A stretch of 64,000 nt of DNA from Geminicoccaceae bacterium. Lineage in GTDB: Bacteria > Pseudomonadota > Alphaproteobacteria > Geminicoccales > Geminicoccaceae. The stretch spans positions 186,001-250,000 of the forward strand of contig JACKIN010000003.1 of NCBI GenBank assembly GCA_020638495.1, given 5' to 3'. The notes under the pieces were generated by a model. That model had not been told where the DNA came from. It worked only from the letters and a program-made list of their open reading frames with translations, and searched no databases. Positions 17,606 through 27,781 of the stretch are shown here, one piece after another. The number at the start of each line of letters is the position of its first letter. Within the stretch, counting starts at the first letter, position 1. Made by a program: the position numbers and the translations under genes.

Positions 17606-18459
17606 TGACTCGGGTCCGGTCGCTCGCCGCCCTCGCTTTGCTCCTGGCGCTCGGCGCCTGCACCGGGCTCTTCTTCCAGCCGATGAAGAGCCACGTCTTC
17701 GATCCGGCGAGCATCGGCTTCACCTACCGCGACGTCGACTTCGAGGCGGTCGACGGCACGGCCCTCCACGGCTGGTACTTCCCGGCCGAGGGCGAGCCTT
17801 CGGGCAGCATCCTCTTCCTCCACGGCAATGCCGAGAACATCAGCACGCATTTCGCCAATGTCGCCTGGCTCGCGAAGTCCGGCTTCGCCGTCCTCGTCTT
17901 CGACTATCGCGGCTATGGCCGCTCCGCCGGCAGCCCCGATCTCGGCGGCCTGCACCTCGACGTCGCCGCCGCCCTTGATGCGCTCCTGCGGCAGCCGGAG
18001 ACCGATCCGGACCGCATCGCCGTCATCGGCCAGAGCCTCGGCGCAGCACTGGCGCTGACCGCCATGGCCGCGAGCCCGATGAAGGACCGGCTGCGGGCGG
18101 TGATCATCGAGGGTGCCTTCGTCGGCTACCCGGAGATCGCCCGCGAGAAGCTCGCCGCCTTCTGGCTCACCTGGCCGCTGCAGCAGCCGCTAAGCTGGAC
18201 CATCGACGGCCGCTACAGCCCACTCGAGGCGGCGGCCGAAATTGCACCCGTGCCACTCCTGGTCATCCTCGACGAGGCCGACACCATCATCCCGCCACAT
18301 CACGGCGAGGCGCTGTTTGCAGCGGCCGGCGAGCCGAAGACCCTCTGGCGCCTGCCGGGATCGGGCCACATCCAGGCCTTAGCCACGGTCGGCAACCGGC
18401 ATCGGCTGGTCGAGTATCTGCAAGCTGTCATGGCGGCGCCGCCGATGCCGACCCCTTGA
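17605..18459 (+). CDS. Alpha/beta hydrolase, predicted lipoprotein
   Basis: This 284-residue protein carries a lipobox LALGAC with the lipidation cysteine at residue 19, so it is anchored in a membrane facing the periplasm. The hydrolase core has an oxyanion strand ILFLHGNAENIS, the nucleophile elbow GQSLGAA (Ser144), an acid residue in VILDEADTIIPPHHG and the histidine in GSGHIQAL. This matches the BEM46/YfhR family of serine hydrolases of unknown substrate. ATG 17605 overlaps the stop of the DUF4105 gene by one base, so the two are translationally coupled and may act on the same envelope lipid or lipoprotein substrate (inference). Confidence 0.88.
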   Translation: MTRVRSLAALALLLALGACTGLFFQPMKSHVFDPASIGFTYRDVDFEAVDGTALHGWYFPAEGEPSGSILFLHGNAENISTHFANVAWLAKSGFAVLVFDYRGYGRSAGSPDLGGLHLDVAAALDALLRQPETDPDRIAVIGQSLGAALALTAMAASPMKDRLRAVIIEGAFVGYPEIAREKLAAFWLTWPLQQPLSWTIDGRYSPLEAAAEIAPVPLLVILDEADTIIPPHHGEALFAAAGEPKTLWRLPGSGHIQALATVGNRHRLVEYLQAVMAAPPMPTP

Positions 18460-18469
18460 ACCGGCTTCG

Positions 18470-19504
18470 CTAGCCGATCGTCTCGACGGGCCCGCCGGCC
18501 GACCGCCAGGCGCGAAAGCCGCCCGGGATGTGGGCCGTGTTCCTGACGCCGTGCTCGGCGGCGATCTCGACCGCCAGGGTCGATCGCTCGCCGACCGCGC
18601 AATAAAGCACGAGGCGCGCATCCCGGCCCAGTCGCCGGAGCGGCCCGGACGCGTCGCAAGACGAGGCGAACTGGCCATAGGGCAGGTGCATGGAGCCCGG
18701 GATCACCCCGTCGCGCCGCCGCTCGCTCTCCTCGCGAATGTCGATGAGCTGCCCGTCGACCTCGGGCCAGGTGGCGAGCAGTGCTTCGACCTCGAGCACC
18801 GGCACGCGGTGCTGCGCCTCGAGCTGGAGCCCGACCCGCAGGTTCTCCGGCACCGCGACATCCATCATCTTCGGGTTCGGCAGGTTCAGGTTGTTCATGA
18901 TCTCTGCGTATTCGTCGGCCGAGCCGACCTTGAGGCGCGGGTTGTGGGCCTTCTCCTCGGCGATGGTGCTGACCGTGTCGCCCTTGTAGTCGTGCGCCGG
19001 GTAGACGAGCGTCTGGTCCGGCAGCTTCAGCAGGCGATCGAACAAGGAGCGGTACTGGTCGTAGGGATCGCCGTTCTGGAAATCGGTGCGGCCGGTGCCC
19101 CGGATCAAGAGCGTGTCGCCGGTGAAGACCCGATCATCCATCAAAAAGCTGTAGCTCTCGCTGGTATGGCCCGGCGTGTGCAGGGCGGTGAGCGCTATCC
19201 CCTCGATGGTCAGCCGCTCGTTGTCGCTCACCCGCATCGAGACCACGTCGGCCGGCGACTGCTCGCCCATCACCGTGACGCAGCGCGTGGCATCCCGAAG
19301 CCGGCCCATGGCGCTCACGTGATCGGCGTGGATATGCGTGTCGATCACCTTGACGAGCTTCAGGTCGAGCTCCTCGAGCAGCTTGAGATACCGCCCGGTC
19401 TGCTCCAGCACCGGGTCGATGAGCAGCGCCTCCCCGCCCGCCCGGCTCGCCATCAGGTAGGTGTAGGTGCTCGATGTCTTGTCGAAGAGTTGGCGAAAGA
19501 GCAT
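18470..19504 (-). CDS. Persulfide dioxygenase-rhodanese fusion protein
   Basis: This 344-residue protein joins an ETHE1-like metallo-beta-lactamase domain (about 1-235) to a C-terminal rhodanese domain (about 245-344). Iron ligands are expected in DTHIHADH (His57, His59, Asp61, His62), HTPGHTSES, FTGDTLLIRG and YPAHDYKG. The rhodanese active-site cysteine is Cys302 in LYCAVGERS. Known fusions of this type oxidise glutathione persulfide to sulfite and make thiosulfate, detoxifying sulfide. ATG 19504 faces the divergent DUF599 gene over 162 bases. Confidence 0.92.
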   Translation of the reverse strand: MLFRQLFDKTSSTYTYLMASRAGGEALLIDPVLEQTGRYLKLLEELDLKLVKVIDTHIHADHVSAMGRLRDATRCVTVMGEQSPADVVSMRVSDNERLTIEGIALTALHTPGHTSESYSFLMDDRVFTGDTLLIRGTGRTDFQNGDPYDQYRSLFDRLLKLPDQTLVYPAHDYKGDTVSTIAEEKAHNPRLKVGSADEYAEIMNNLNLPNPKMMDVAVPENLRVGLQLEAQHRVPVLEVEALLATWPEVDGQLIDIREESERRRDGVIPGSMHLPYGQFASSCDASGPLRRLGRDARLVLYCAVGERSTLAVEIAAEHGVRNTAHIPGGFRAWRSAGGPVETIG

Positions 19505-19666
19505 GGCGTTTTCCCCTTCTGGCATCGGCCGGCCGAGGCATTGCAGCACAGGCCGGCGCTCCGTCCGCGGCGCCATCTCGTGCGCCCCGGCCTCGAAGAT
19601 GGTATGCGAGGTGCCGACGCAGCAAGGCCGGCCGTTGGCCCGGGCGGCATTCGAGGTGATTTCTGC

Positions 19667-20385
19667 ATGCCGATCACGGTTCTCGCCGAGACGCGCCTCA
19701 TCGAGATCGCGGCACCGTTCGTCTTCCTCGTTTGCTGGATCGGCTACTGGGCCTTCGCCGACCAGCTCCAGCTCGGCAATCGCTCGCTGATGCGGCGCAT
19801 GCACGAATACCGGCGAGCCTGGCTCATGCAGATGCTGGTGCGTGACAACCGGATCGTCGACATCCAGGTGGTCCAGGTGCTGGTGCAGAACGTCTCGTTC
19901 TTCGCCTCGTCCGCCATCCTCATCGTCGGCGGCTTCGTCGCCGTGCTCGGGGCGAGCGAGCAGGCGCGGGCGATCGTCGCCGAGATACCCTTCGCCGAGG
20001 ACCCGAGCTCGCTGATCTGGGATCTCAAGATCCTGCTGCTGATCGTGATCTTCGTCTACGCCTTCTTCAAGTTCACCTGGTCGCTCCGCCTCTTCAACTA
20101 CGTGGCCATCCTGATCGGCGCCGCGCCCGCCGGCCGGTCGCCCGACACCATCGCCATGGCCGAGCAGATCGCCGTGGTGGCCGATCGCGCCAGCGACCAT
20201 TTCAACCGGGCGATGCGCGCCTTCTATTTCGGCCTCGCCGCCCTCGCCTGGTTCATCCAGTCCTGGCTCTTCATCCTCGTCTCGGTCCTGGTCGTGGTGA
20301 TCATCTACCGGCGCGAATACCGCTCGGCCGTGCTCACCGTGCTCGGCCCCGTCGGCCGGTCGATCCCCGGGGCACCCGAGGAAGG

Positions 20386-20389
<4 letters not shown>
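19667..20389 (+). CDS. DUF599 family membrane protein
   Basis: This 240-residue integral membrane protein has hydrophobic segments near residues 11-30, 72-92, 113-135, and 185-212. The motif NRSLMRRMHEYRRAWLMQML and the end segment FYFGLAALAWFIQSWLF fit DUF599, a family without known function. Start ATG 19667 is 163 bases from the divergent persulfide dioxygenase. The last four bases overlap the convergent oxidoreductase gene. Confidence 0.85.
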
Positions 20390-21380
<991 letters not shown>

Positions 21381-21384
<4 letters not shown>

Positions 21385-22526
21385 GTGCCCGGGCTGACCG
21401 TGGCGGGGCGCCAGCCGAGGCGGCGGCGGGCCCGCTCGACGAGGCGCGGGCGGTCGAGCACGCTGGCATCGATGGTCATGCCACGATTGCCGGCGCGGAT
21501 ATTGGCGAAGAACTGGCCAGCGCTGGCCTCCCAGGAGAAGCCCAGGGCATGCGCGCGGCAGCGCTCGCGCGGGATATCCAGGGCCCCGAGCGCCGCCCGA
21601 CGCAGGTCGTGATCGAGCACGCCCGTGCCGGACGAGCCGACGATGGTGAGCGGCCCGGCGGTCGGGTAGGCGGCGATCGGCAGGCCCGAGGCGAGCGCCT
21701 CGAGCAGCACCATGCCGAAGGTGTCGGTGCGGCTGGGAAAGACGAAGACGTCGGCGGAGGCGTAGGCCCGGGCGAGCTCCAGGCCCGTGAGCTTGCCGAG
21801 GAAGCGGGCATCGGGGAAGGCCGCCTCGAGCTGGCGGCGCGCCGGGCCGTCGCCGACCACGAGCTTGGTGCCCGGCAGGTCGAGCCTGAGGAAGTCGTCG
21901 ACGCTCTTCTCGATCGCCAGCCGGCCGACATAGAGGAAGACCGGCCCCTCGCAGCCGAGCCCCGTGCGCCGGGCCGGGTCGAACTGCGCCGTGTCGACGC
22001 CGCGGCTCCAGCGGATGATGTTGGCGAAGCCGTGCCGGTCGAGCTCCTGGGCGAGCGAATCGGTGGCGACCATGACGCCATTGCCGCCATTGTGGAACCA
22101 GCGCATCAGCCGCCAGGTCCAGTCGGTCGGGATCGGCAGGCGGGCGCGGACGTAGTCCGGCAGGCGGGTGTGGACGCAGGTTGTGAACGGCAGGCCGTGG
22201 CGGACACAGAGACGCCGGGTCAGGATGCCGAGCGGCCCCTCGGTGGCGATGTGAACATGCGTCGGTGCCAGCCGCGCGATCAGCCGGGCGAGCCGGCCGG
22301 GCCGCGCCAGCGCCAGCCGGATCTCGGGATAGCTCGGCAGCGGCACCGAGCGGAAGTGCTGGGGCGTGAGGAGGGCAATCTCGGCGCCGCAGCCGGCGGC
22401 GAGCTCCATCATCCGTTCGATCGAGCGGACCACGCCGTTGAGCTGCGGGTACCAGGCATCGGTCACGATCAGCAGCCGCATGGCGTCATCAGCCGCGGTC
22501 TCGTCGCCCGCATTCGACTTGGTCAA
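21381..22526 (-). CDS. GT4 family glycosyltransferase
   Basis: This 381-residue enzyme transfers a sugar from a nucleotide donor to a lipid or glycan acceptor. The GT-B fold N-terminal domain starts LLIVTDAWYPQLNGVVRSIE; the donor-binding C-terminal domain has VFLYVGRLAIEKSVDDFLRL, VVGDGPARRQLEA and the E-x7-E segment FPSRTDTFGMVLLEALASGLP. It resembles MgtA/PimB-like mannosyltransferases, but donor and acceptor are not determined. TTG 22526 has a GGGGGAAG ribosome site; ATG 22481 is an alternative 15 codons downstream. It precedes the luciferase-like gene with overlap. Confidence 0.9.
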
Positions 22527-22623
22527 GTCTTCCCCCGTCCGCGCCGCTCGTCACGGCGCTGCGTATTGATCCCTCGCGAGGAGATAGTCCCTGCCAGCCG
22601 AATTGGCCATGCGACGCAACCGT

Positions 22624-25302
22624 TCAGGCGCGGCAATCCTCGAGACGAAGGTAGCGGGCGTCGAGCCCGAGATAGTCCTCCTTGCGGCAGGTCAGGACCA
22701 GGATCTGCTGGCGGGCCGCCGCCTGCTGCAGGATGGTCTTCATCCGGGCGAGCCGCACCGCGTCCGCGTAGACGAGCGCGTCGTCGAGGATCAAAGGCGG
22801 GCTCTGGCCCCGCGTCTCCACCAGGAGATCGCCGATCGCCAGCCGGACGAGGATCGCGAGCTGCTCGCGCGTGCCGACGCTGAGGCTGGAGAAAGGCTCG
22901 CTCGCGGCGCTGCGCCTGAGCGTTTCGAGCCGCAGGCTCTCTGGCGCGAAGGCGGCCACCGCCTCGCCCATCAACTGCCGCATGTAGGGCGCGAGGCGTG
23001 CCTCGAGCGGCTCGACCAGCGCATCCTGCCGGGCCCGGTCGACCGCCTCCAGTGTCTCGGCCAGGAGCCGCCAGGCCCGGGCCTCGGCAAAGAGGCGGGC
23101 ATGGCGCCGCTCGGCCAGCTCGAGCCTGCCCTGCACGTCCCCCTTGCGGTCGCCGATGCCGCGGCCGCCGGCGCCCTTCAGCTCGGCCTCGAGCCGGACC
23201 ACCTCGCGCTCGAGGCCGCGCCCCTCCTCCTCGAGCTGGGCGAGGCGACGCGCCGCCTGCTCCGCCTCGAGCCGGGCCGCCTCCGGCGCCGCCCGGGCCA
23301 GCTCGCGCTCGACCCGCAGCACCGCCTCCGCGGCCCGGTCGTCGACCGTCCGGGCCGCCGCCAGCGCCTCGGCGAGGGCGACATCGGCCAGCTCGTCCCG
23401 CTCGATCGCGAGCTGGTCCTCGAGCTTGGCCAGCTCGAGCCCGGCCCGCGCCTCGGCACCCGCCAGCACGTCCGCCTCCCGGCCGAGCCGGGCCTCCTCC
23501 TCGGTGGCCCGCCGTCGTTCCTCCGCCAGCGCCGCCTCGCGTTCGCGCAGCTCGGCCAGTGTCCGCTCGACAGCCTCGCGCTCGGCCTCGAGCGTCGCAT
23601 CGTCGGCATCATCGCCGCCATCGACATCGTCGAAGCCGGCGAGCCGTGCCCGGGCCGTGACGCAGGCGGCATCGAGTGCCGCCTGGCCCTTCATCCCGCT
23701 CGCCCGGAGCAGAGTGGCGAGCTTCTGCCGCGCCGCCTCGGCCTCGTGCGCGAGGCGGTCCCTGGCCAGCAGCCGACGGCGCGCCTCGGCGAGATCCCGG
23801 GCAACGAGTTCCGCGAGCCGTCCGGCGAATGCTGCCTCGCCATCGGCGAGCGCCCGGCGCAGCTCGGCCAGCCCCTTGCCACCCGGTGTCACCTCGATCC
23901 GGCCGAAGCCGGGAAGGATCAGGGTCGCCGGTGCCGTGAGCTCGATCGGCGCAGCCGGATCGACCGGCACCAGGCCCAGCAGCACCTCGGCATCCGCCCG
24001 ATCGGGCCGCAGCACGAGCCGCGTCGCCACGGCACGCAGGGCAGCCCGCGTCTCCTTGAGCTCGACCTCCATCGTCTCGAGCTGCTCCAGCGCGATCTCG
24101 TCGATCGCCTCCGCGTCGGCGCGGGCCTGCTGCTCGGCCGCCTCGGCCGCCGTCGCCCGGACATCCGCCGCGAGGCGCTCCAGGGCGGCGAGCTCCCGTG
24201 CCAGCCGCAACCGCTCGGCCCGCCGGCGCACGGTCTCCCGTTCGCGCTCGCCCGCCGCAAGCGCCCTGCGGCTCGCCTCGGCGGCCGCATCCGTCGCCGC
24301 CCGCTGCCGTCGGGCCCGATCCAGAAGCGGGGCGTTCTCGGCGGTTGCCCTGGCGAGCTTCGCCTGCTCGGCGGCCCGCTCGTCGATGGCTGCCAGACGC
24401 TGCCGGCGCAGGTCCGCCATGTCCTGCAGCCTTCGCAGCTCGCTCGCCGCCGCCTGGCGCTCGGCCGAGCGAACCCTTTTTTCCTCCTCGAGCGCCCGCA
24501 CGCCGGCGAGGGCCGAGCGGCTGCCGTCGACGGCCCGGCGCGCACGCCCCAGATGATCGGCGGCGAGCCAGGCCCGCCGCTTCTCGAGGGTCGCCGCCAG
24601 CCGATCGAGCAGCGCCTCGACCTCCGCCTCGGCCGCTTCCAGACCCGAAAGCTCGACGCGCAGCTCCGCCACCTCGCGCTCGAGCGTGGCGAGCTCGCCC
24701 CTCGGCTGGTCCCGCTTGCCGGTCCAGTGCTGGTCGCGCCGCCGCCGCACCTCGGTCATCAGGCGCGGCGCCCGCTCGCCCCGACCGAGTGCCGCCACCT
24801 GGTCGGCCAGCGCCGGCTGGAGCCCGCGCAAAGCCGTCGGGCTCGGTTCCTGCTCCTTTGCGAAGGTGGTGCCCTGGTCGACCCAGAAGAGCCCGGCGAC
24901 GCCGGTATGCGTGTCCCGGGCCGCCCCCCTGCCCGGCCATTCGAACTGCAGGAGCGAGGCGAGCCGGAGCTCGGCCGCGTCACCCTCGAGCAAGCCTTCC
25001 GGCGTCTCGAGCTGGACGCCGCCCCGGCGAAAGCGCTTGGCCAGGCGATAGGCGCTGCCGTCCAGGGTGAAGCCGACGGTCACGGCCGGCGTCTCGCCGC
25101 CGGCGAAGGGCTGGATGGCGTCGCGATCCGCCCCGGTCGTATTGTGCTTCATGAAGAAGGCGGCCTTCAGCGCGTCGAGCAGGGTCGACTTGCCTTCCTC
25201 GTTGTCGCCAGAGACGACGGTGATGCCGAGGGCTGCCGGGCGCACCACATGGCGGCCCTTCAGCTTCTTGAAGTCCTCGACGACGAGCTCGTCCAGGCGC
25301 AT
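22624..25302 (-). CDS. Rad50/SbcC-like AAA family ATPase
   Basis: This 892-residue protein is the ATPase half of a DNA end-processing complex with the nuclease encoded just upstream. It has an N-terminal Walker A (GDNEEGKSTLLDALKAAFF), long charged coiled coils rich in Ala/Arg/Glu through about residues 190-770, and the C-terminal signature SSLSVGTREQLAILVRLAIG with Walker B PPLILDDALVYAD. A Rad50-type zinc hook (CxxC) was not seen in the coiled-coil centre; a globular insertion with TLILPGFGRIEVTPGG sits there instead, as in YhaN-like proteins. ATG 25302 shares one base with the nuclease stop. The reading frame continues upstream but only overlaps the nuclease gene. Confidence 0.9.
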   Translation of the reverse strand: MRLDELVVEDFKKLKGRHVVRPAALGITVVSGDNEEGKSTLLDALKAAFFMKHNTTGADRDAIQPFAGGETPAVTVGFTLDGSAYRLAKRFRRGGVQLETPEGLLEGDAAELRLASLLQFEWPGRGAARDTHTGVAGLFWVDQGTTFAKEQEPSPTALRGLQPALADQVAALGRGERAPRLMTEVRRRRDQHWTGKRDQPRGELATLEREVAELRVELSGLEAAEAEVEALLDRLAATLEKRRAWLAADHLGRARRAVDGSRSALAGVRALEEEKRVRSAERQAAASELRRLQDMADLRRQRLAAIDERAAEQAKLARATAENAPLLDRARRQRAATDAAAEASRRALAAGERERETVRRRAERLRLARELAALERLAADVRATAAEAAEQQARADAEAIDEIALEQLETMEVELKETRAALRAVATRLVLRPDRADAEVLLGLVPVDPAAPIELTAPATLILPGFGRIEVTPGGKGLAELRRALADGEAAFAGRLAELVARDLAEARRRLLARDRLAHEAEAARQKLATLLRASGMKGQAALDAACVTARARLAGFDDVDGGDDADDATLEAEREAVERTLAELREREAALAEERRRATEEEARLGREADVLAGAEARAGLELAKLEDQLAIERDELADVALAEALAAARTVDDRAAEAVLRVERELARAAPEAARLEAEQAARRLAQLEEEGRGLEREVVRLEAELKGAGGRGIGDRKGDVQGRLELAERRHARLFAEARAWRLLAETLEAVDRARQDALVEPLEARLAPYMRQLMGEAVAAFAPESLRLETLRRSAASEPFSSLSVGTREQLAILVRLAIGDLLVETRGQSPPLILDDALVYADAVRLARMKTILQQAAARQQILVLTCRKEDYLGLDARYLRLEDCRA

Positions 25303-26426
25303 CAGCCGGGCTCCAGCCGCTGCCACGTCTGGTGCAGCAGGCGAAGCGCCACGGGTGCTGCCGGATCCTCCGAGTCGGCGAGCGCTGCCACCACCTCGGC
25401 GAGCAAGGGCTCGCTCGCCATGGCGGCGAGATCGGCTTCGCTGGCGGCGGTCAGCAGGCCTTCGTCCTGGACCTCGAGGTGGCGCAGCCGCGCCTCGAGC
25501 CGCCCCAGCGCCGCCTCGAGCGCCGCCCGCCCGGCGAGATCGAGGGCCCCTTCGAGCGTCAGGCGGAGAACCGTCTCGCCAGGGGCCGCGAGACCCGCCA
25601 CCAGGGCGTCGAGCTGGTCGCCGATAGCCCCCACGGCCGGGCCGTGGCCGAGATCCACCTTGCGGGCCTGCCAGGCGTGCCGCCCCGTCTCGAGGGCGCG
25701 GACCGTCACCGGCTGACCCGGGCCGGGCAGCGTCACCAGCAACGCCTGGCCCTGGCCGCTCCGGGTGAAGTCGTCGGGCTCCGGCGTGCCCGAGAACCAG
25801 GTGCGTGGCCCCACCTGGAGGACCGAATGCCAGTCGCCGAGGGCGAGATAGTCGAGCCCTGCCCGCTCGGCGCGGTCGAGCGCGATCGGGTTCGGGCTCT
25901 CCGACTGGCCGGGCAGCAGCGCCGGCACACCGCCATGCGCCAGCCCGACCTTGACCGCCCCGGCCGGCAGGACCGCCGTGTCGAACCACGCCGTCGTGTC
26001 GCCGCTGACATGCTTCTGCAGAAGCGGGGCCGGCAGGACGACCAGCCGGCCATCGAGGAGCGTCATTGGCTCCGGCCGGGTCAGCAGGCGGACATTCTCC
26101 GGGCAGTCGCCGGAGGCGGCAAAGCGGTCCCAGAGGCCGCCCGGCCGCGCCGGGTCGTGATTGCCGGGCAAAAGGAGCCAGGGGCCGGGGAAGCCGGCCA
26201 TCCGGTGCACCATCCGCCGCAGCAGGCCGGGCTCGGCATGCTCGTGGTCGAGCACGTCGCCGGCGACCAGCACGGCTGCCACATCGGCTTCGGTGGCACG
26301 AGCGGCGAGACGCTCGATGACGGCGAGCCGCGCCTCGCGCAGCAGGGCCGCCAGGTCGCCGCCGGCGAAGCGCGCGAAGGACTTGCCGAGCTGCCAGTCG
26401 GCGGTGTGCAGGAGGCGGATGGTCAT
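25302..26426 (-). CDS. SbcD/Mre11-like DNA repair exonuclease (metallophosphoesterase)
   Basis: This 374-residue nuclease carries the calcineurin-like phosphoesterase motifs: LLHTADWQLGK (D-x-H-type variant with Asp and Gln), VAGDVLDHEHA, LLPGNHDPARP and ALGDWHSV. Usual SbcD proteins have H-x-x-DWHLG; here the sequence is HTADWQLG, so a metal-binding His of the first motif is replaced by Gln, as in the YhaO group. It pairs with the Rad50-like ATPase encoded immediately downstream with one-base overlap. The complex is expected to process broken DNA ends. Confidence 0.9.
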   Translation of the reverse strand: MTIRLLHTADWQLGKSFARFAGGDLAALLREARLAVIERLAARATEADVAAVLVAGDVLDHEHAEPGLLRRMVHRMAGFPGPWLLLPGNHDPARPGGLWDRFAASGDCPENVRLLTRPEPMTLLDGRLVVLPAPLLQKHVSGDTTAWFDTAVLPAGAVKVGLAHGGVPALLPGQSESPNPIALDRAERAGLDYLALGDWHSVLQVGPRTWFSGTPEPDDFTRSGQGQALLVTLPGPGQPVTVRALETGRHAWQARKVDLGHGPAVGAIGDQLDALVAGLAAPGETVLRLTLEGALDLAGRAALEAALGRLEARLRHLEVQDEGLLTAASEADLAAMASEPLLAEVVAALADSEDPAAPVALRLLHQTWQRLEPG

Positions 26427-26459
26427 GGCGCCGATGGTGCCACGCCGCTGGCGGACGGA

Positions 26460-26825
26460 TCAACCGTCGCGCGACAGGCCCTGTCGTTCGATCTCGGCGA
26501 GGTAGGCGGCCCAGATCGTCGCCTGCTCCGCCCCCAGCCGATAGAGCCAGCTCCAGCTGTAGATGCCGGTCGAGTGCCCGTCGTCGAAGACGATGCGCAC
26601 GGCATAGTTGCCGACCGGCTCGAGCCGCACGATGCCGACCCGGCGCTTGCCGCCCACCGTCACCTTCTGCGACGGCGTGTGACCCTGGACCTCGGCGGAC
26701 GGGCTTTCGACGCGCAAGAGCTCGGCCGGGTAGCTGAAGCTCCGGCCGTCGTCGAAATCGATGCCGAGGCGCCGCTCCTCCCGGTGGACGCGGATCTCGA
26801 CCGGCCAGGCCTCGGCCTCACTCAT
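26460..26825 (-). CDS. DUF971 domain protein
   Basis: This 121-residue protein is a DUF971 (gamma-butyrobetaine hydroxylase-like N-terminal) domain. Typical features are IRVHREERRLGIDFDDG, the SYPAELLRVESPSAEVQGH segment and the IVFDDGHSTGIYSWSWLYRL box. In this family the domain can bind a metal or take part in iron-sulfur or MnmE-related processes; the function is not settled. ATG 26825 overlaps the upstream Trm112 gene by 8 bases, indicating co-translation. Confidence 0.88.
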   Translation of the reverse strand: MSEAEAWPVEIRVHREERRLGIDFDDGRSFSYPAELLRVESPSAEVQGHTPSQKVTVGGKRRVGIVRLEPVGNYAVRIVFDDGHSTGIYSWSWLYRLGAEQATIWAAYLAEIERQGLSRDG

Positions 26826-27078
26826 TGCCGTGATCGTCCTTGTCGGCGCGGACCGCGTCCGGGATGCGATCGGAATCGTCGAGCTGGCGGGCATCGTCGA
26901 CCAGCATGATCGGAATGCCGTCGCGCACCGGATAGGCCAGGCCCGCCTGCTCGCTGACCAGCTCGTTCCGGGCGCGGTCGTAGCGCAGCGGCCCCTTGGT
27001 CAGGGGGCAGATCAGGAGGTCCAGGAGCGCCGGGTCGATGGCGGCGCCACTCGTCGGGGTCTCGGGCGTGTCGGTCAT
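26818..27078 (-). CDS. Trm112 family protein (YcaR/UPF0434)
   Basis: This 86-residue protein is a Trm112-like small zinc-ribbon-type protein: PALLDLLICPLTKGPLRYDR, then AGLAYPVRDGIPIMLVDDAR. Eukaryotic and some bacterial homologues activate methyltransferases. Only one cysteine of the usual set is present (Cys24 region), as in most proteobacterial YcaR proteins, so metal binding is doubtful. It is embedded in the minus-strand run between the LON-domain gene and DUF971. Confidence 0.92.
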   Translation of the reverse strand: MTDTPETPTSGAAIDPALLDLLICPLTKGPLRYDRARNELVSEQAGLAYPVRDGIPIMLVDDARQLDDSDRIPDAVRADKDDHGNE

Positions 27079-27105
27079 CGTTGCGCTCTCCGGAAAGGCG
27101 GCGGG

Positions 27106-27762
27106 TCAGTGCAGGACCGAGGGCTCGGCGGCACCCGTGGTCCCCGCCATGCACATGAGGGCGATCAAGAGCTCCGCCTGGGCGTTCAGGTTCGCGGCCT
27201 CGAGCAAGGCCTGCTTCTCGTTCGGCTCGAACGGGCAGATCATCACCAGCGAGGTGACGAGGCCGGCGAGCGGCGCATCCTTGATCGTCTCCCAGTCGGC
27301 CTCGATCTGCTGGCGCTCGAAATAGCCCTTGAGCGCCGTCAAGAGATCGCCGCGCAGGGCGTCGGGCGGCGGCTCGGGCTGCAGGTCGTCGTGCCAGCGG
27401 TCGAACGCGGCCACGACCTGGCGGTACGGCGTCGTCACCGCCAGCTCCTCGGCGACGTCGAAGCGGGCGATGCCCGTCAGCGTGATGAGGAAGCGGCCGT
27501 CCTCGGTCTCGCGGAACGAGCTGATCCGCCCGGCGCAGCCCGTCCCGTAGATGGGCGGCTGGCCCTCCGCCGCCTCGCCGCCCCCGGCTTGGCCTCTGGG
27601 CTGGATCATGCCGATCACCTTGTCGGTCTGCATGGCGTCCCGCACCATCTGCAGGTAGCGCGGCTCGAAGATGTTGAGCGGCAGGTTGCCGCCCGGCAGC
27701 AGGACGGCACCCGGCAAGGGGAAGATCGGGAACCGGCCGGGCAGGCTTTCGAGGCCGGGCAT
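27106..27762 (-). CDS. LON substrate-binding-domain protein
   Basis: This 218-residue protein consists of the N-terminal (substrate-recognition) domain of Lon protease without the ATPase and peptidase. The family start FPIFPLPGAVLLPGGNLPLNIF is cut here at PGGNLPL and followed by EPRYLQMVRDAM, GTGCAGRISSFRETEDGRF and a C-terminal helical bundle. It may deliver or hold unfolded proteins. ATG 27762 has GAGG six bases upstream; TTG 27768 is a possible alternative. It follows the CnoX gene by 20 bases, linking two protein-quality-control functions. Confidence 0.9.
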   Translation of the reverse strand: MPGLESLPGRFPIFPLPGAVLLPGGNLPLNIFEPRYLQMVRDAMQTDKVIGMIQPRGQAGGGEAAEGQPPIYGTGCAGRISSFRETEDGRFLITLTGIARFDVAEELAVTTPYRQVVAAFDRWHDDLQPEPPPDALRGDLLTALKGYFERQQIEADWETIKDAPLAGLVTSLVMICPFEPNEKQALLEAANLNAQAELLIALMCMAGTTGAAEPSVLH

Positions 27763-27781
27763 GCTCAACCTCGCTCCCGGC

